Source: Clostridiales bacterium UBA6468 (lineage in GTDB: Bacteria; Bacillota; Clostridia; Oscillospirales; Oscillospiraceae). From it: 15,480 nucleotides of DNA. The stretch covers positions 1 through 15,480 of the forward strand of contig DJNI01000029.1 of assembly GCA_002436765.1 (NCBI GenBank), given 5' to 3'. The translations under genes were made by a program, and so were the position numbers. Numbering within the stretch: the first letter of the stretch is position 1; every line of letters begins with the position of its first letter. Shown in pieces: positions 7,106 through 15,246 of this stretch. The notes beneath the pieces are model-generated. The model was not told where the DNA came from. It did not search any database and saw only the letters and a program-made list of their open reading frames with translations.

Positions 7106-7978
7106 ATGCTCTGGATTTCCGATGAATGGAAGGAATATGAGGTTCTGGACGCCAGCGGCGGCGAGCGGCTGGAACGGTGGGGCAGGTTCATTCTGGTACG
7201 CCCCGACCCCCAGGTGATCTGGGATACGCCCCGCACGGCACCCCAATGGAAGCGCTATGACGCCCGCTACGTTCGCTCCAATACCGGCGGCGGACACTGG
7301 ACGGACAACAAGCTTCCCGAGCGGTGGCAGATTCACTATAAGGACTATTTGACCTTCAACGTCAAGCCCATGAACTTCAAGCACACAGGCGTGTTCCCGG
7401 AGCAGGCGGCGAACTGGGATTTCATCCGGGAAAAGGTGGCGGCGGCTTCCGCCCGCCGTCCTGTCCGGGTACTGAATCTGTTCGCCTATTCCGGCGGCGC
7501 GACGCTGGCGGCGGCTGCCGGGGGAGCGGAGGTGTACCATGTGGACGCCTCCAAGGGCATGGTTGCCTGGGCGAAGGAAAATGCCGCGGCATCCGGCCTT
7601 GCCGACCGTCCCATCCACTGGATCGTGGACGACTGCGGCAAATTCATCCAGCGGGAAATTCGCCGGGGACGGCGCTATGACGGCATTATCATGGATCCGC
7701 CCAGCTATGGCCGCGGGCCCGGCGGCGAGATCTGGAAGATGGAGACCAGCTTTTACCCGTTCCTACAGGAGACGGTGAAGCTATTGTCCGACGAAGCGCT
7801 GTTCGTCATCATCAATTCGTATACCACCGGGCTTGCGCCCTCTGCCGTGGCTTACGCCTCCGACGTGGTATTCGGAGCGGCGCACGGCGGTAAAACCGCT
7901 GCCGGTGAGCTGGGACTGCCGGTGAAGCAGTCCGGACTGGTTCTTCCCTGCGGCGCTACCGGCCGGTGGACGCCGTAA
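7106..7978 (+). CDS. Class I SAM-dependent methyltransferase (RlmI/RlmK-like, likely rRNA)
   Basis: The protein has 290 residues. A Rossmann methyltransferase domain begins near residue 118, with motif I in LNLFAYSGGATLAAAAGG (about 124-140), the acidic end of strand 2 at VDAS (146-149), and the motif IV DPPSYG at 197-202. This arrangement, with FKHTGVFPEQ just before the domain, is that of the PF10672-type (RlmI/RlmK-like) enzymes that methylate 23S rRNA bases using SAM. No PUA domain is present, so it is shorter than E. coli RlmI and the target base cannot be stated. GGGAGG (7093-7098) stands 7 bases before the ATG. The gene starts 27 bases after the PBP stop and ends 19 bases before ecfA1, so it is probably co-transcribed with both. 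Confidence 0.85.
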   Translation: MLWISDEWKEYEVLDASGGERLERWGRFILVRPDPQVIWDTPRTAPQWKRYDARYVRSNTGGGHWTDNKLPERWQIHYKDYLTFNVKPMNFKHTGVFPEQAANWDFIREKVAAASARRPVRVLNLFAYSGGATLAAAAGGAEVYHVDASKGMVAWAKENAAASGLADRPIHWIVDDCGKFIQREIRRGRRYDGIIMDPPSYGRGPGGEIWKMETSFYPFLQETVKLLSDEALFVIINSYTTGLAPSAVAYASDVVFGAAHGGKTAAGELGLPVKQSGLVLPCGATGRWTP

Positions 7979-7982
7979 CAAT

Positions 7983-8000
7983 AGGAGGATGCCTGATTTG
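7983..8000 (+). promoter_or_regulatory. Ribosome binding site that decides the ecfA1 start
   Basis: AGGAGG at 7983-7988 touches an ATG at 7989, which is therefore too close to be used. The in-frame TTG at 7998 is 9 bases downstream, the normal distance, and begins the conserved sequence SDIISVEHL. Confidence 0.75.
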
Positions 8001-8846
8001 AGCGACATAATTTCTGTAGAGCATCTGGCATACACGTACCCGGGCGTGGAGGACACGCCCGGTGTTCCCGTGTTTGAAGATTTGAATCTGACCATTGAAG
8101 AGGGCAGCTTTGTTGCCATCCTCGGTACCAACGGCTGCGGAAAATCCACCCTTGCCAAGCATTTCAACGCCATTCTGCGGCCAACCGGGGGAAAGGTCTA
8201 CGTCTGCGGCATGGATACCGCCAATGAAGACCGGCTCATTGCCATTCGCCGCAATGTTGGCATGGTGTTCCAGAACCCGGACAACCAGATCGTGGCCAAT
8301 GTTGTGGAGGAGGACGTGGCCTTCGGCCCCGAAAATCTGGGCGTCGCCAGCCCGGAGATCCGCCGCAGAGTGGACAGCGCCCTGAAGCAGGTGGACATGT
8401 ACGAGTACCGCACCCACGCGCCCCATCTGCTGTCCGGCGGACAGAAGCAGCGCATCGCCATTGCGGGCGTGATCGCCATGGAACCGAAGTGCATCGTTCT
8501 GGACGAACCCACCGCCATGCTTGACCCAAGAGGCTGCCGAGAGGTGATCGACACCATCGGACGGCTGAACCGGGAAAAGGGCATCACGGTGGTTTTGATC
8601 ACCCACCACATGGACGAAGCGGCCAAGGCGCAGCGCGTCGTTGTGCTGGACAAGGGCAAGATCGCGGCGGACGGCACGCCGAAGGAGGTTTTCTCCCAGG
8701 TGGAGCTGCTCCACGGCATCGGCCTTGCCGCTCCTGACACGGTGGAGCTGTGCTGGAAGCTGGATCAGGAGGGCTTTGACCTTCCGCTGGATAAATTAGA
8801 CCCGAAAGAATGCGCGCAGGCACTTTATGATATGATAATGGCCTGA
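7998..8846 (+). CDS. ecfA1: ECF transporter ATPase EcfA1
   Basis: This is one of two ABC ATPases of an energy-coupling factor transporter, which hydrolyses ATP to drive substrate uptake through EcfT and a separate S-component. With the TTG start it has 282 residues. Visible motifs are Walker A GTNGCGKST (43-51, Lys 49), the Q-loop FQNPDNQ (Gln 92), the signature LSGGQKQR (from about 145), Walker B CIVLDEPT (Asp 169, Glu 170) and the switch region LITHHMDE (His 203/204). The MVFQNPDNQIVANVVEEDVAFGPEN run is typical of EcfA1/CbiO. The gene lies 19 bases after the methyltransferase and 19 before ecfA2. Confidence 0.93.
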   Translation: MSDIISVEHLAYTYPGVEDTPGVPVFEDLNLTIEEGSFVAILGTNGCGKSTLAKHFNAILRPTGGKVYVCGMDTANEDRLIAIRRNVGMVFQNPDNQIVANVVEEDVAFGPENLGVASPEIRRRVDSALKQVDMYEYRTHAPHLLSGGQKQRIAIAGVIAMEPKCIVLDEPTAMLDPRGCREVIDTIGRLNREKGITVVLITHHMDEAAKAQRVVVLDKGKIAADGTPKEVFSQVELLHGIGLAAPDTVELCWKLDQEGFDLPLDKLDPKECAQALYDMIMA

Positions 8847-8865
8847 CCCGCTGGGAGGTATTTTC

Positions 8866-9729
8866 TTGAAACCCATTCTGGAAGCGAAGAATCTCACCTA
8901 TATTTACAGCGCCGGGACGCCCTTCGAGCATAAGGCGCTGGATGACATATCCTTTTCCGTGGAGCGGGGGGAGTTTATCGGCATCATCGGCCACACCGGC
9001 TCCGGAAAATCCACCCTGATGCAGCAGCTGAACGGGCTGCTGAAGCCAACCTCCGGTACGGTGCTGCTGGACGGGCAGGACATCTGGTCGGACAAGAAGC
9101 TGACCCGGCAGGCGCGGTTCCGGGTGGGGCTGGTGTTCCAGTACCCGGAGTATCAGCTGTTTGAGGAAACCGTGTACAGGGACATTGCCTTCGGCCCCAA
9201 AAACATGGGACTGTCTGCGGAGGAAGTCGATCGCCGCGTCCGGGAAGCCGCCGGGTTCGTGGGGCTTACGGAGCAGCAGCTGGAGGTTTCGCCCTTTGAT
9301 CTTTCCGGCGGGCAGAAGCGCCGGGTGGCCATCGCGGGCGTGATCGCCATGGAGCCGGAGGTTCTCATTCTGGACGAACCCACCGCCGGTCTTGACCCTG
9401 TGGGACGCTCGGAAATTCTGGGCAACATCCAGGCCTACCGCAGGGCGAAGAACGCAACCATCATGATGGTCTCCCACTCCATGGAGGATGTGGCGCGGCT
9501 GACCGACCGGCTGCTGGTGCTGAACGGCTCGAAGCTCGCCATGGATGCGCCCCCCGCCCAGGTGTTTACCCACGCCGAGGAACTGACCCAAATGGGACTG
9601 AATATCCCCCAGGTGACCCAGGTCTTTCTGGAGCTGAAGAAGCTGGGGCTGGACGTGAAGAACGTCTACACCATCGACCAGGCCGCGGCGGAGATCAAGC
9701 GGCTCAAGGAGGGGATGCGCCATGCTTAA
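8866..9729 (+). CDS. ecfA2: ECF transporter ATPase EcfA2
   Basis: The second ATPase of the ECF module has 287 residues. Walker A is GHTGSGKST with Q-loop FQYPEYQLFEETVYRDIAFGPKN, a pattern characteristic of EcfA2. The signature is LSGGQKRR, Walker B is VLILDEPTAGLDP and the switch His is in MVSHSMED. It pairs with EcfA1 to form the nucleotide-binding heterodimer. The start is TTG at 8866, with GGGAGG at 8853-8858 giving 7-base spacing. Its 3' end overlaps ecfT by 8 bases, which points to translational coupling and fixed stoichiometry. Confidence 0.93.
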   Translation: MKPILEAKNLTYIYSAGTPFEHKALDDISFSVERGEFIGIIGHTGSGKSTLMQQLNGLLKPTSGTVLLDGQDIWSDKKLTRQARFRVGLVFQYPEYQLFEETVYRDIAFGPKNMGLSAEEVDRRVREAAGFVGLTEQQLEVSPFDLSGGQKRRVAIAGVIAMEPEVLILDEPTAGLDPVGRSEILGNIQAYRRAKNATIMMVSHSMEDVARLTDRLLVLNGSKLAMDAPPAQVFTHAEELTQMGLNIPQVTQVFLELKKLGLDVKNVYTIDQAAAEIKRLKEGMRHA

Positions 9730-10528
9730 AGACATTACCCTCGGCCAGTATTTCCCGGGCAATTCCGTCATTCACCGCCTTGACCCCAGAACGAAGCTCA
9801 TTGTTCTGGTCGTTTACATGGTGACGCTTTTCGTCGCCTCCGGGTGGGTATCCTATGGCGTGCTGCTTCTGTTTTTGCTGGCGGTTATTAAAATTTCTTC
9901 CATTCCGGGGAAATCCATCGTCCGGGGCATGAAGCCGCTGGTGATGATCCTGGTTTTCACCGGCATTCTGAACCTGTTTTTTACCAAAGAGGGCAGGGTA
10001 TTGGTGGATTTTTGGGGCATTACCATCACCACCGGCGGCGCGGAGCGTGCGGCCTTTATGCTGGTGCGCATCCTGATGCTGGTCACCGCGACCTTCCTGC
10101 TGACCTACACCACCTCGCCCATCTCCCTGACGGACGGGCTGGAAAGCCTGATGAATCCGCTGAAGGTCATCAAGGTGCCCGTCCATGAGCTGTCCATGAT
10201 GATGTGCATTGCCCTGCGGTTCATTCCCACGCTGATCGAGGAGACGGACAAGATCATGTCCGCCCAGAAAGCCCGGGGCGCCGACTTTGAAAGCGGCAAG
10301 CTGATGGAGCGGGCAAAGGCGCTGATCCCCATTCTGGTGCCGCTGTTCATCAGCGCGTTCCGCCGCGCGGACGAGCTGGCCACCGCCATGGAGTGCCGCT
10401 GCTATCAGGGCGGCGAGGGGAGAACCAAGATGAAGCAGCTGCATTATCAGCGGTGCGACTTTGCCGCCTTCGCCGCAGCGGCGCTGCTGACGGCTGTGGT
10501 CATGATTCTGAAAAAATTTGGTATGTGA
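9722..10528 (+). CDS. ecfT: ECF transporter transmembrane scaffold EcfT
   Basis: This integral membrane protein of 268 residues has several hydrophobic helices (about 26-40, 44-57, 72-87, 110-130 and a C-terminal one at 248-263). It couples ATP hydrolysis by EcfA1/EcfA2 to the S-component. The family N-terminus GQYFPGNSVIHRLDPRTKL is present. The first coupling motif is intact (A184-R185-G186 in AQKARGADF). The second, usually Ala-Arg-Gly or Ala-Arg-Cys in this family, reads E224-C-R-C227, with Cys in place of Ala. AGGAGGGG (9707-9714) lies 7 bases before the ATG, inside ecfA2. No S-component gene is nearby, so the module probably serves S proteins encoded elsewhere (group II arrangement). 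Confidence 0.92.
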   Translation: MLKDITLGQYFPGNSVIHRLDPRTKLIVLVVYMVTLFVASGWVSYGVLLLFLLAVIKISSIPGKSIVRGMKPLVMILVFTGILNLFFTKEGRVLVDFWGITITTGGAERAAFMLVRILMLVTATFLLTYTTSPISLTDGLESLMNPLKVIKVPVHELSMMMCIALRFIPTLIEETDKIMSAQKARGADFESGKLMERAKALIPILVPLFISAFRRADELATAMECRCYQGGEGRTKMKQLHYQRCDFAAFAAAALLTAVVMILKKFGM

Positions 10529-10535
10529 GGGAAAT

Positions 10536-11306
10536 ATGCGCAATATCGCCCTGTTTTTGACTTATCTCGGCACCCATTACCACGGCTGGCAGGTGCAGAA
10601 GAATCTGCCCACCGTGGCGCAGACCCTCGAAAAGGCCGCCGCCATGGTGGTGGGGCATCCGGTGCATATGACCGGCTGCGGCCGGACGGACGCGGGCGTC
10701 CACGCCCGGGTGTACGTGGCGAATTTCCGCACGTCCTCCACCATCCCGGTGGAGCGGCTGCCCTATGCGCTGAACACCCACCTTCCCTGCGACATTGTGG
10801 TGACAAAAGCCTTTGAAGTTCACGAAAATTTCAATGCCATCGGCTCCTGCGCCCGGAAGGAATACACCTATCAGATCTACAATTCCCGTCTGAAAGACCC
10901 GTTTTATGTCAACCGCGCGTGGTTCTATCCCCGGCACTTGGACGAAAATGTGATGCAGGCAGCGGCCAGTCAGTTTGTGGGCACCCATGATTTTGCCGCC
11001 GTAAGAAGCGTCGGCACGGATGTCAAATCCACCGTCCGTACGGTATACTATTACAATGTGGAGCGGCAGGGGGAGCTTGTCACCCTCAGGGTCTGCGCCA
11101 ACGGCTTCCTTTACAACATGGCCCGGGCCATGGCTGGGACGGTGGTCTATGCCGCCGAAGGGAAGATACGCCCGGAGGAGATCGGCGAAATTCTGGCCTC
11201 CGGCAACCGCACCGCCGCCGGCCCGACGGTTCCGGCGGGAGGGCTGTACATGACCCGTCTGTGGTATGACGACGGGATCGAAAAATTTGAGGTCGGAAGC
11301 GTCTGA
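10536..11306 (+). CDS. truA: tRNA pseudouridine(38-40) synthase TruA
   Basis: The protein has 256 residues. TruA converts uridines 38-40 of the tRNA anticodon arm to pseudouridine. The catalytic Asp is D52 in CGRTDAGVHA, and the family N-terminus LTYLGTHYHGWQ is intact, as are the ARKEYTYQIYN and VRANGFLYNMARAM-like blocks near the C-terminus (here VCANGFLYNMARAM). The ATG at 10536 follows GAGGG (10527-10531); an in-frame ATG at 10518 lies inside ecfT and lacks a ribosome site. It starts 7 bases after ecfT. The ecfA1-ecfA2-ecfT-truA order is a conserved Firmicutes arrangement. Confidence 0.93.
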   Translation: MRNIALFLTYLGTHYHGWQVQKNLPTVAQTLEKAAAMVVGHPVHMTGCGRTDAGVHARVYVANFRTSSTIPVERLPYALNTHLPCDIVVTKAFEVHENFNAIGSCARKEYTYQIYNSRLKDPFYVNRAWFYPRHLDENVMQAAASQFVGTHDFAAVRSVGTDVKSTVRTVYYYNVERQGELVTLRVCANGFLYNMARAMAGTVVYAAEGKIRPEEIGEILASGNRTAAGPTVPAGGLYMTRLWYDDGIEKFEVGSV

Positions 11307-11355
11307 CAGTGGGTGCTATCGTTCATAATTTGTTTTCCCATTTTCAGACCCGATA

Positions 11356-11364
11356 TGCTATACT
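11356..11364 (+). promoter_or_regulatory. Extended -10 promoter for the clpE-like gene
   Basis: TGCTATACT provides a TGn extension and a TATACT -10 box 22 bases before the ATG. No good -35 lies 16-18 bases upstream, as is common for extended -10 promoters. I saw no CtsR heptamer repeat (GGTCAAA-like) in 11307-11386. Confidence 0.5.
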
Positions 11365-11386
11365 GCACCGAAAAGGAGTGAGTGTT

Positions 11387-13663
11387 ATGCAGCCAAAAAT
11401 GTGCAGCAAATGTAAGAAGAATATCGCCGTTGTGTTTATTACCAAGGTTGAAAACGGCGTTACCATGAATGAAGGCTACTGCCTGAAATGCGCCCGGAGC
11501 CTGGGAATTCCCCAGATCGATCAGGCGGTGAAGCAGATGGGCATTTCCGACGAAGACCTGGATATGCTCAGCGACGAAATGAGCAGCATGTTCGGCCAGA
11601 AGGACGACAGCGACAGCTCTGACGACGATGAGATCGACAGCCAGACCGCCACGTTCCCGCTGCTGAACCAGCTTTTCGGAAATACCCCCGCGCCCCAGCC
11701 CCGTTCTTCCAGAAAGGAAGAGGGGGAGCCGAAGGAGAAGAAAAAGTCCAAGCGGCATAAATTCCTGGACAGCTATTGCATGGACCTGACCGGCCGCGCC
11801 CGGGAGGGCAAGCTGGATAAGGTCATCGGCCGGGACGTGGAGACCGAGCGGGTCATCCAGATCCTCAATCGCCGTCAGAAAAACAATCCCTGCCTCATCG
11901 GCGAGCCTGGTGTTGGCAAGACCGCCATTGCCGAGGGGCTTGCCCAGCGGATCGCGGCGGGGGACGTCCCCTATAAGCTGCGGGACAAGGAGGTCTTTCT
12001 GCTTGACCTCACCGCTCTCGTGGCGGGCACCCAGTTCCGCGGTCAGTTTGAAAGCCGCATGAAGAGCCTGATCGGCGAGGTCAAGGAGTGCGGCAACATC
12101 ATTCTGGTCATCGACGAGGTGCACAATCTGGTGGGCGCGGGTGACGCGGAGGGCAGCATGAACGCTGCCAATATTCTGAAACCCGCTCTGTCCCGGGGCG
12201 AAATTCAGGTCATCGGCGCGACGACCTTCGCCGAGTACCGTAAGTATATCGAAAAGGACGCCGCTCTGGAGCGCCGTTTCCAGCCCGTCACCGTGGCCGA
12301 GCCCACCATCGTCGAAGCAAGCCAGATCATGCAGGGCATTGCCAAGTCCTATGCCGAGTTCCACGGGGTGGAGATTTCTCCGGAAATCGCCCACCAGTGC
12401 GTCGTTCTCTCCGAGCGCTACATCACCGACCGGTTTTTGCCCGACAAGGCCATCGACCTGCTGGACGAAGCCTGTTCCGACGTGAACCTGCAATGCAAGG
12501 AAATTTCCCGGCTGGCCGAGCTGAAAAAGGAGCGGGACGATTACGAGCTGGAGCTGCGGATGCTCAACGAAAATACGGAGAATCAGGACTATGAGCGTCT
12601 GGCGCTGATCCGCAGCAAGCTGATGCAGCTGGCGGCGAAGATCGAGGAGCTGGAAAAGCTGCCCAAGCCCGCCGTGACCATGGAGAGTCTGGCGCGGATC
12701 ATCGAGCTGTGGACGAAAATTCCCGCATCCAAGATCAAGGCGCAGGAGTATGAGCAGATCAAGGGCTTAAGCGACCGGCTGAAAGCCCATATCGTCGGCC
12801 AGGACGAGGCGGTGGACGCCGTGGCTCGCGCCATCCGCCGCAGCCGGGTGGGCATCTCCCCCAAGAAACGGCCCGTGTCCTTTATCTTTGTCGGCCCCAC
12901 CGGCGTGGGCAAGACGGAGCTGGTCAAGCAGCTGGCAAGCGACTTGTTTGACAGCGTGGACAGCCTGATCCGGCTGGACATGTCGGAATATATGGAGAAG
13001 CACACCGTCTCCAAGCTCATCGGTTCGCCTCCCGGCTATGTGGGCTATGACGAGGCCGGACAGCTGACGGAGAAGATCCGCCGCCGTCCATACAGTGTGG
13101 TACTGTTTGACGAAATCGAAAAGGCGCACCCGGATGTGCTGAACATTCTGCTGCAGGTGCTGGACGATGGCCGCATCACAGACGCCCAGGGCAGGGTGGT
13201 GAACTTTGAGAACACCATCATCGTTATGACCTCCAATGCCGGCTCCGAAGGGAGCGTCGGCGGCATGGGCTTTGGCCGCAGCGACGGCGATAAGGTGAAG
13301 GAGAAGACCATGAAGGCACTGCAGGGCTTCCTGCGGCCGGAATTTCTCAACCGTGTGGACGAGATCATCACCTTCAACCACCTGACGGAAGAAAACTTCC
13401 TTGGGATTGCGGACATCATGCTCAGGGATCTGCAGCAGAGTCTGCTTAGTCGCGGTGTGACCCTTTCCTGGGACGACGATCTGCGCCGTCTGCTGGTCAA
13501 AAAGGCCTATTCCGTGACCTACGGCGCGAGAAATCTCCGCCGCACCATCCAGAAGGAGCTGGAAGACCCGATTTCCGAGGCAATCATTGACAGCTTTGAG
13601 CATCCCATTTCTGCCATCCGCATCCGGGTGGAGGGAGAGACCGTCAAGCTGGATATCACCTGA
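11387..13663 (+). CDS. clpE: ClpE-type AAA+ unfoldase (Hsp100) with N-terminal zinc finger
   Basis: The 758-residue protein has a Cys4 zinc finger at the start (C6, C9, C32, C35), an acidic linker (about 65-90) and a basic one (about 108-125), then two AAA+ modules. AAA1 has Walker A GEPGVGKT (172-179) and Walker B VIDE (Asp 243, Glu 244). AAA2 has GPTGVGKT (503-510) and LFDE (Asp 575, Glu 576). A coiled segment (about 375-430) separates them. The GGMGFG loop (627-629 MGF) fits the ClpP-binding loop, so it probably feeds proteins to ClpP. There is no Clp_N repeat domain, which separates it from ClpC/ClpB and matches ClpE. The ATG at 11387 follows AAGGAG (11373-11378) with 8-base spacing; longer frame starts (from 11309) lie upstream of the promoter. 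Confidence 0.9.
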   Translation: MQPKMCSKCKKNIAVVFITKVENGVTMNEGYCLKCARSLGIPQIDQAVKQMGISDEDLDMLSDEMSSMFGQKDDSDSSDDDEIDSQTATFPLLNQLFGNTPAPQPRSSRKEEGEPKEKKKSKRHKFLDSYCMDLTGRAREGKLDKVIGRDVETERVIQILNRRQKNNPCLIGEPGVGKTAIAEGLAQRIAAGDVPYKLRDKEVFLLDLTALVAGTQFRGQFESRMKSLIGEVKECGNIILVIDEVHNLVGAGDAEGSMNAANILKPALSRGEIQVIGATTFAEYRKYIEKDAALERRFQPVTVAEPTIVEASQIMQGIAKSYAEFHGVEISPEIAHQCVVLSERYITDRFLPDKAIDLLDEACSDVNLQCKEISRLAELKKERDDYELELRMLNENTENQDYERLALIRSKLMQLAAKIEELEKLPKPAVTMESLARIIELWTKIPASKIKAQEYEQIKGLSDRLKAHIVGQDEAVDAVARAIRRSRVGISPKKRPVSFIFVGPTGVGKTELVKQLASDLFDSVDSLIRLDMSEYMEKHTVSKLIGSPPGYVGYDEAGQLTEKIRRRPYSVVLFDEIEKAHPDVLNILLQVLDDGRITDAQGRVVNFENTIIVMTSNAGSEGSVGGMGFGRSDGDKVKEKTMKALQGFLRPEFLNRVDEIITFNHLTEENFLGIADIMLRDLQQSLLSRGVTLSWDDDLRRLLVKKAYSVTYGARNLRRTIQKELEDPISEAIIDSFEHPISAIRIRVEGETVKLDIT

Positions 13664-13668
13664 CATAT

Positions 13669-13697
13669 GGGAGGGGAAAATTCCCCTCCCATTTTTT
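13669..13697 (+). terminator. Terminator of the clpE-like gene
   Basis: A perfect 9-bp stem (GGGAGGGGA at 13669-13677 with TCCCCTCCC at 13682-13690) closes an AAAT loop, followed by ATTTTTT. It starts 6 bases after the stop codon. Confidence 0.9.
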
Positions 13698-13706
13698 CGC
13701 GAATGC

Positions 13707-13732
13707 TGTAAGATTTTCCCCGTTCCCGCGTC
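13707..13732 (+). promoter_or_regulatory. ECF-type promoter, probably autoregulatory, before the sigma gene
   Basis: TGTAAG (13707-13712), exactly 16 bases, then CGTC (13729-13732) match the Bacillus extracytoplasmic-function sigma promoter form TGAAAC-N16-CGTC, with a T-rich stretch after the -35 as seen for that class. The predicted start near 13739 lies before the GTG start of the sigma gene, so the sigma factor would activate its own operon. Confidence 0.7.
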
Positions 13733-13755
13733 TAATGGGTGTAGAAGGTGAGGCC

Positions 13756-14241
13756 GTGACGGAGTTTGAACGGATATACCGGGCGTATTTTCAGGATGTG
13801 GAGCTGTACCTGCGGGCAATCAGCCATGACGAAAGTCTTGCGGAGGAGCTGACGGAACAGGTATTCTTTCAGGCGTTGAACGCTCTGCCGAAATTTCGGG
13901 GTGACTGTGACATCCGCACGTGGTTATGCTCCATGGCGAGAAACGCCTACCTCAGCCATCTGCGCAAAGAGCGCCCGTCCCAGCCCATCGACGAGCTGGA
14001 AATCAGCGACCCGAAGCAGGCGGTGGAGGAACAGATCATGGACGCTCAGCAGGCCATGGCCGTTCACCGGGTGCTTCACGACCTGCCGGAACCCTATAAG
14101 GAGGTTTTCTCCCTGCGGGTCTTCGGACAGCTTTCCTTTGGAGACATCGGAAGTCTGTTCGGACGCACGGCAAACTGGGCCTGTGTGACCTACCACCGGG
14201 CAAGGCAGAAAATTCGGGATGAAATGGGGGAATATGCATGA
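13756..14241 (+). CDS. ECF sigma factor (sigma-70 family, SigW/SigV-like)
   Basis: The protein has 161 residues, normal for a minimal ECF sigma factor with only sigma-2 and sigma-4 regions. Sigma-2 (about 1-70) contains FERIYRAYFQDVELYL, the AEELTEQVFFQAL core helix and the FRGDCDIRTWLCSMARN stretch that melts the -10. Sigma-4 (about 105-157) contains LPEPYKEVFSLRVFGQLSFGDIG and the helix-turn-helix end TANWACVTYHRARQKIRDEM. It directs RNA polymerase to stress promoters, here probably including its own. The GTG at 13756 was preferred over the ATG at 13735 because AAGGTGAGG (13745-13753) lies just upstream and the ATG falls before the predicted transcription start. Its stop overlaps the anti-sigma gene (ATGA). 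Confidence 0.9.
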   Translation: MTEFERIYRAYFQDVELYLRAISHDESLAEELTEQVFFQALNALPKFRGDCDIRTWLCSMARNAYLSHLRKERPSQPIDELEISDPKQAVEEQIMDAQQAMAVHRVLHDLPEPYKEVFSLRVFGQLSFGDIGSLFGRTANWACVTYHRARQKIRDEMGEYA

Positions 14242-15203
14242 AACTATCCTGTAATGTGATCCGGGACCTGCTCCCGCTGTACGCGGAAAATCTGACCAGC
14301 GAGGAAAGCAGTGCCCTCGTGGACGAGCATCTGTGCGGGTGCGGCGAATGCGCGAAGCAGCTGGGCATTCTGAAAAAAGCCCAGGCGATTCCTGTGGAAA
14401 CAGACGCGCCGGGACTGAAAAAAATCAGAAAAGCCATTGTGCGCCGCCGGGTTTTGGCGGTGACCATGGCGGTGATGCTGGTGATCACGCTTGTGCTGGG
14501 CGCGGCGCTCCTCCGGGAAGCGCCGGTCTGGCTGGACGCGGATCAGGCGGTGAAGGAAGTCATGAAAATGGAGGACGGCAGCATCCGTATCTACTATACG
14601 GACATTGTTCAGGGAATCAGCAGTGCGGACGACATGGCTGGAAACAGGGGCACTCTATGTTGGAGCACATGGGGCAGGGTATACTTCGGGGAGCAGATAC
14701 CCCCTGATCCTTATATTACGCCGGATGACGCGGGGGGAACCACGGCCTACAGCTGCTACGGCGACCCCAATTTGCCGGAAGAATTGCGGGAATTTGATGC
14801 CGCGCGGGGAAATTATTGGTATATCAGCCCCAAAGACGGCAGGGCGGAGGTGCTTCTGCTGAAAGGGGAAGGGGATGTGGAAGCGCCTGAGGAGCCGCTC
14901 CTGACGGTCAGTCACAACGGGGCGATTACCTGCGGCGTGCTTGCGGTCATGGCGGTTATATTGGCGATTCTGGCGTACCGCTTCAGAAAGCGCCGGGGAG
15001 CCCCGTGGCTGACCTATGGCGCCGCCCTTGCCGGATGCGGGTGCGTGTCGCTTCTGGTCGTTTCCGGCGGGCAGTTTGCGGAGTTTTACGGCGACTACAC
15101 GGCGCATGTGCGCAGCGGCAGTATTCTGCTGATACCCATGTTCCTCACGGCGGTGTGCGCCATCCGTCTGCAAAAGCTGAAAGCGCAGGATAAGGGTATT
15201 TGA
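14238..15203 (+). CDS. Zinc-finger anti-sigma factor, membrane-bound
   Basis: The 321-residue protein begins with a zf-HC2 anti-sigma domain: CNVIRDLLPLYAENLTSEE, then H31-x3-C35-x2-C38, the zinc-binding anti-sigma pattern. A first membrane helix (about 72-92) leads to an external region of about 138 residues with acidic and Gly-rich segments and no family that I recognise. Helices at about 231-247, 259-276 and 294-310 follow. The N-terminal domain should hold the partner sigma factor inactive until a signal acts on the external or membrane part. The ATG overlaps the sigma stop codon by 4 bases, so the two are translationally coupled. The extra three C-terminal helices are more than the single helix of RsiW/RsiV-type proteins. 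Confidence 0.85.
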   Translation: MKLSCNVIRDLLPLYAENLTSEESSALVDEHLCGCGECAKQLGILKKAQAIPVETDAPGLKKIRKAIVRRRVLAVTMAVMLVITLVLGAALLREAPVWLDADQAVKEVMKMEDGSIRIYYTDIVQGISSADDMAGNRGTLCWSTWGRVYFGEQIPPDPYITPDDAGGTTAYSCYGDPNLPEELREFDAARGNYWYISPKDGRAEVLLLKGEGDVEAPEEPLLTVSHNGAITCGVLAVMAVILAILAYRFRKRRGAPWLTYGAALAGCGCVSLLVVSGGQFAEFYGDYTAHVRSGSILLIPMFLTAVCAIRLQKLKAQDKGI

Positions 15204-15207
15204 GGAA

Positions 15208-15239
15208 ACATCCCGGAAGGACAGCCTTCCGGGATGTTC
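15208..15239. terminator. Strong hairpin between the anti-sigma gene and the converging small gene
   Basis: A perfect 14-bp stem (AACATCCCGGAAGG at 15208-15221 with its complement at 15226-15239) closes an ACAG loop. The trailing T-tracts are short on either strand (CTGCATCATT on plus, TCCTCAAAT on minus), but the position between two converging genes fits a shared bidirectional terminator. Confidence 0.7.
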
Positions 15240-15246
15240 TGCATCA

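Noticed and set aside
5477..7618. Long minus-strand open frame (713 codons) opposite the PBP and methyltransferase genes
   Set aside because: It spans two unrelated sense genes with clear catalytic motifs. The antisense product has no recognisable domain, so it is a by-product of codon bias.
11147..12493. Minus-strand open frame (448 codons) across truA and clpE
   Set aside because: It crosses a real intergenic promoter and two conserved genes; no ribosome site or family features support it.
13735..13755. ATG at 13735 as the sigma factor start
   Set aside because: There is no ribosome site before it and it falls ahead of the predicted transcription start of the ECF promoter. GTG at 13756 has AAGGTGAGG just upstream.
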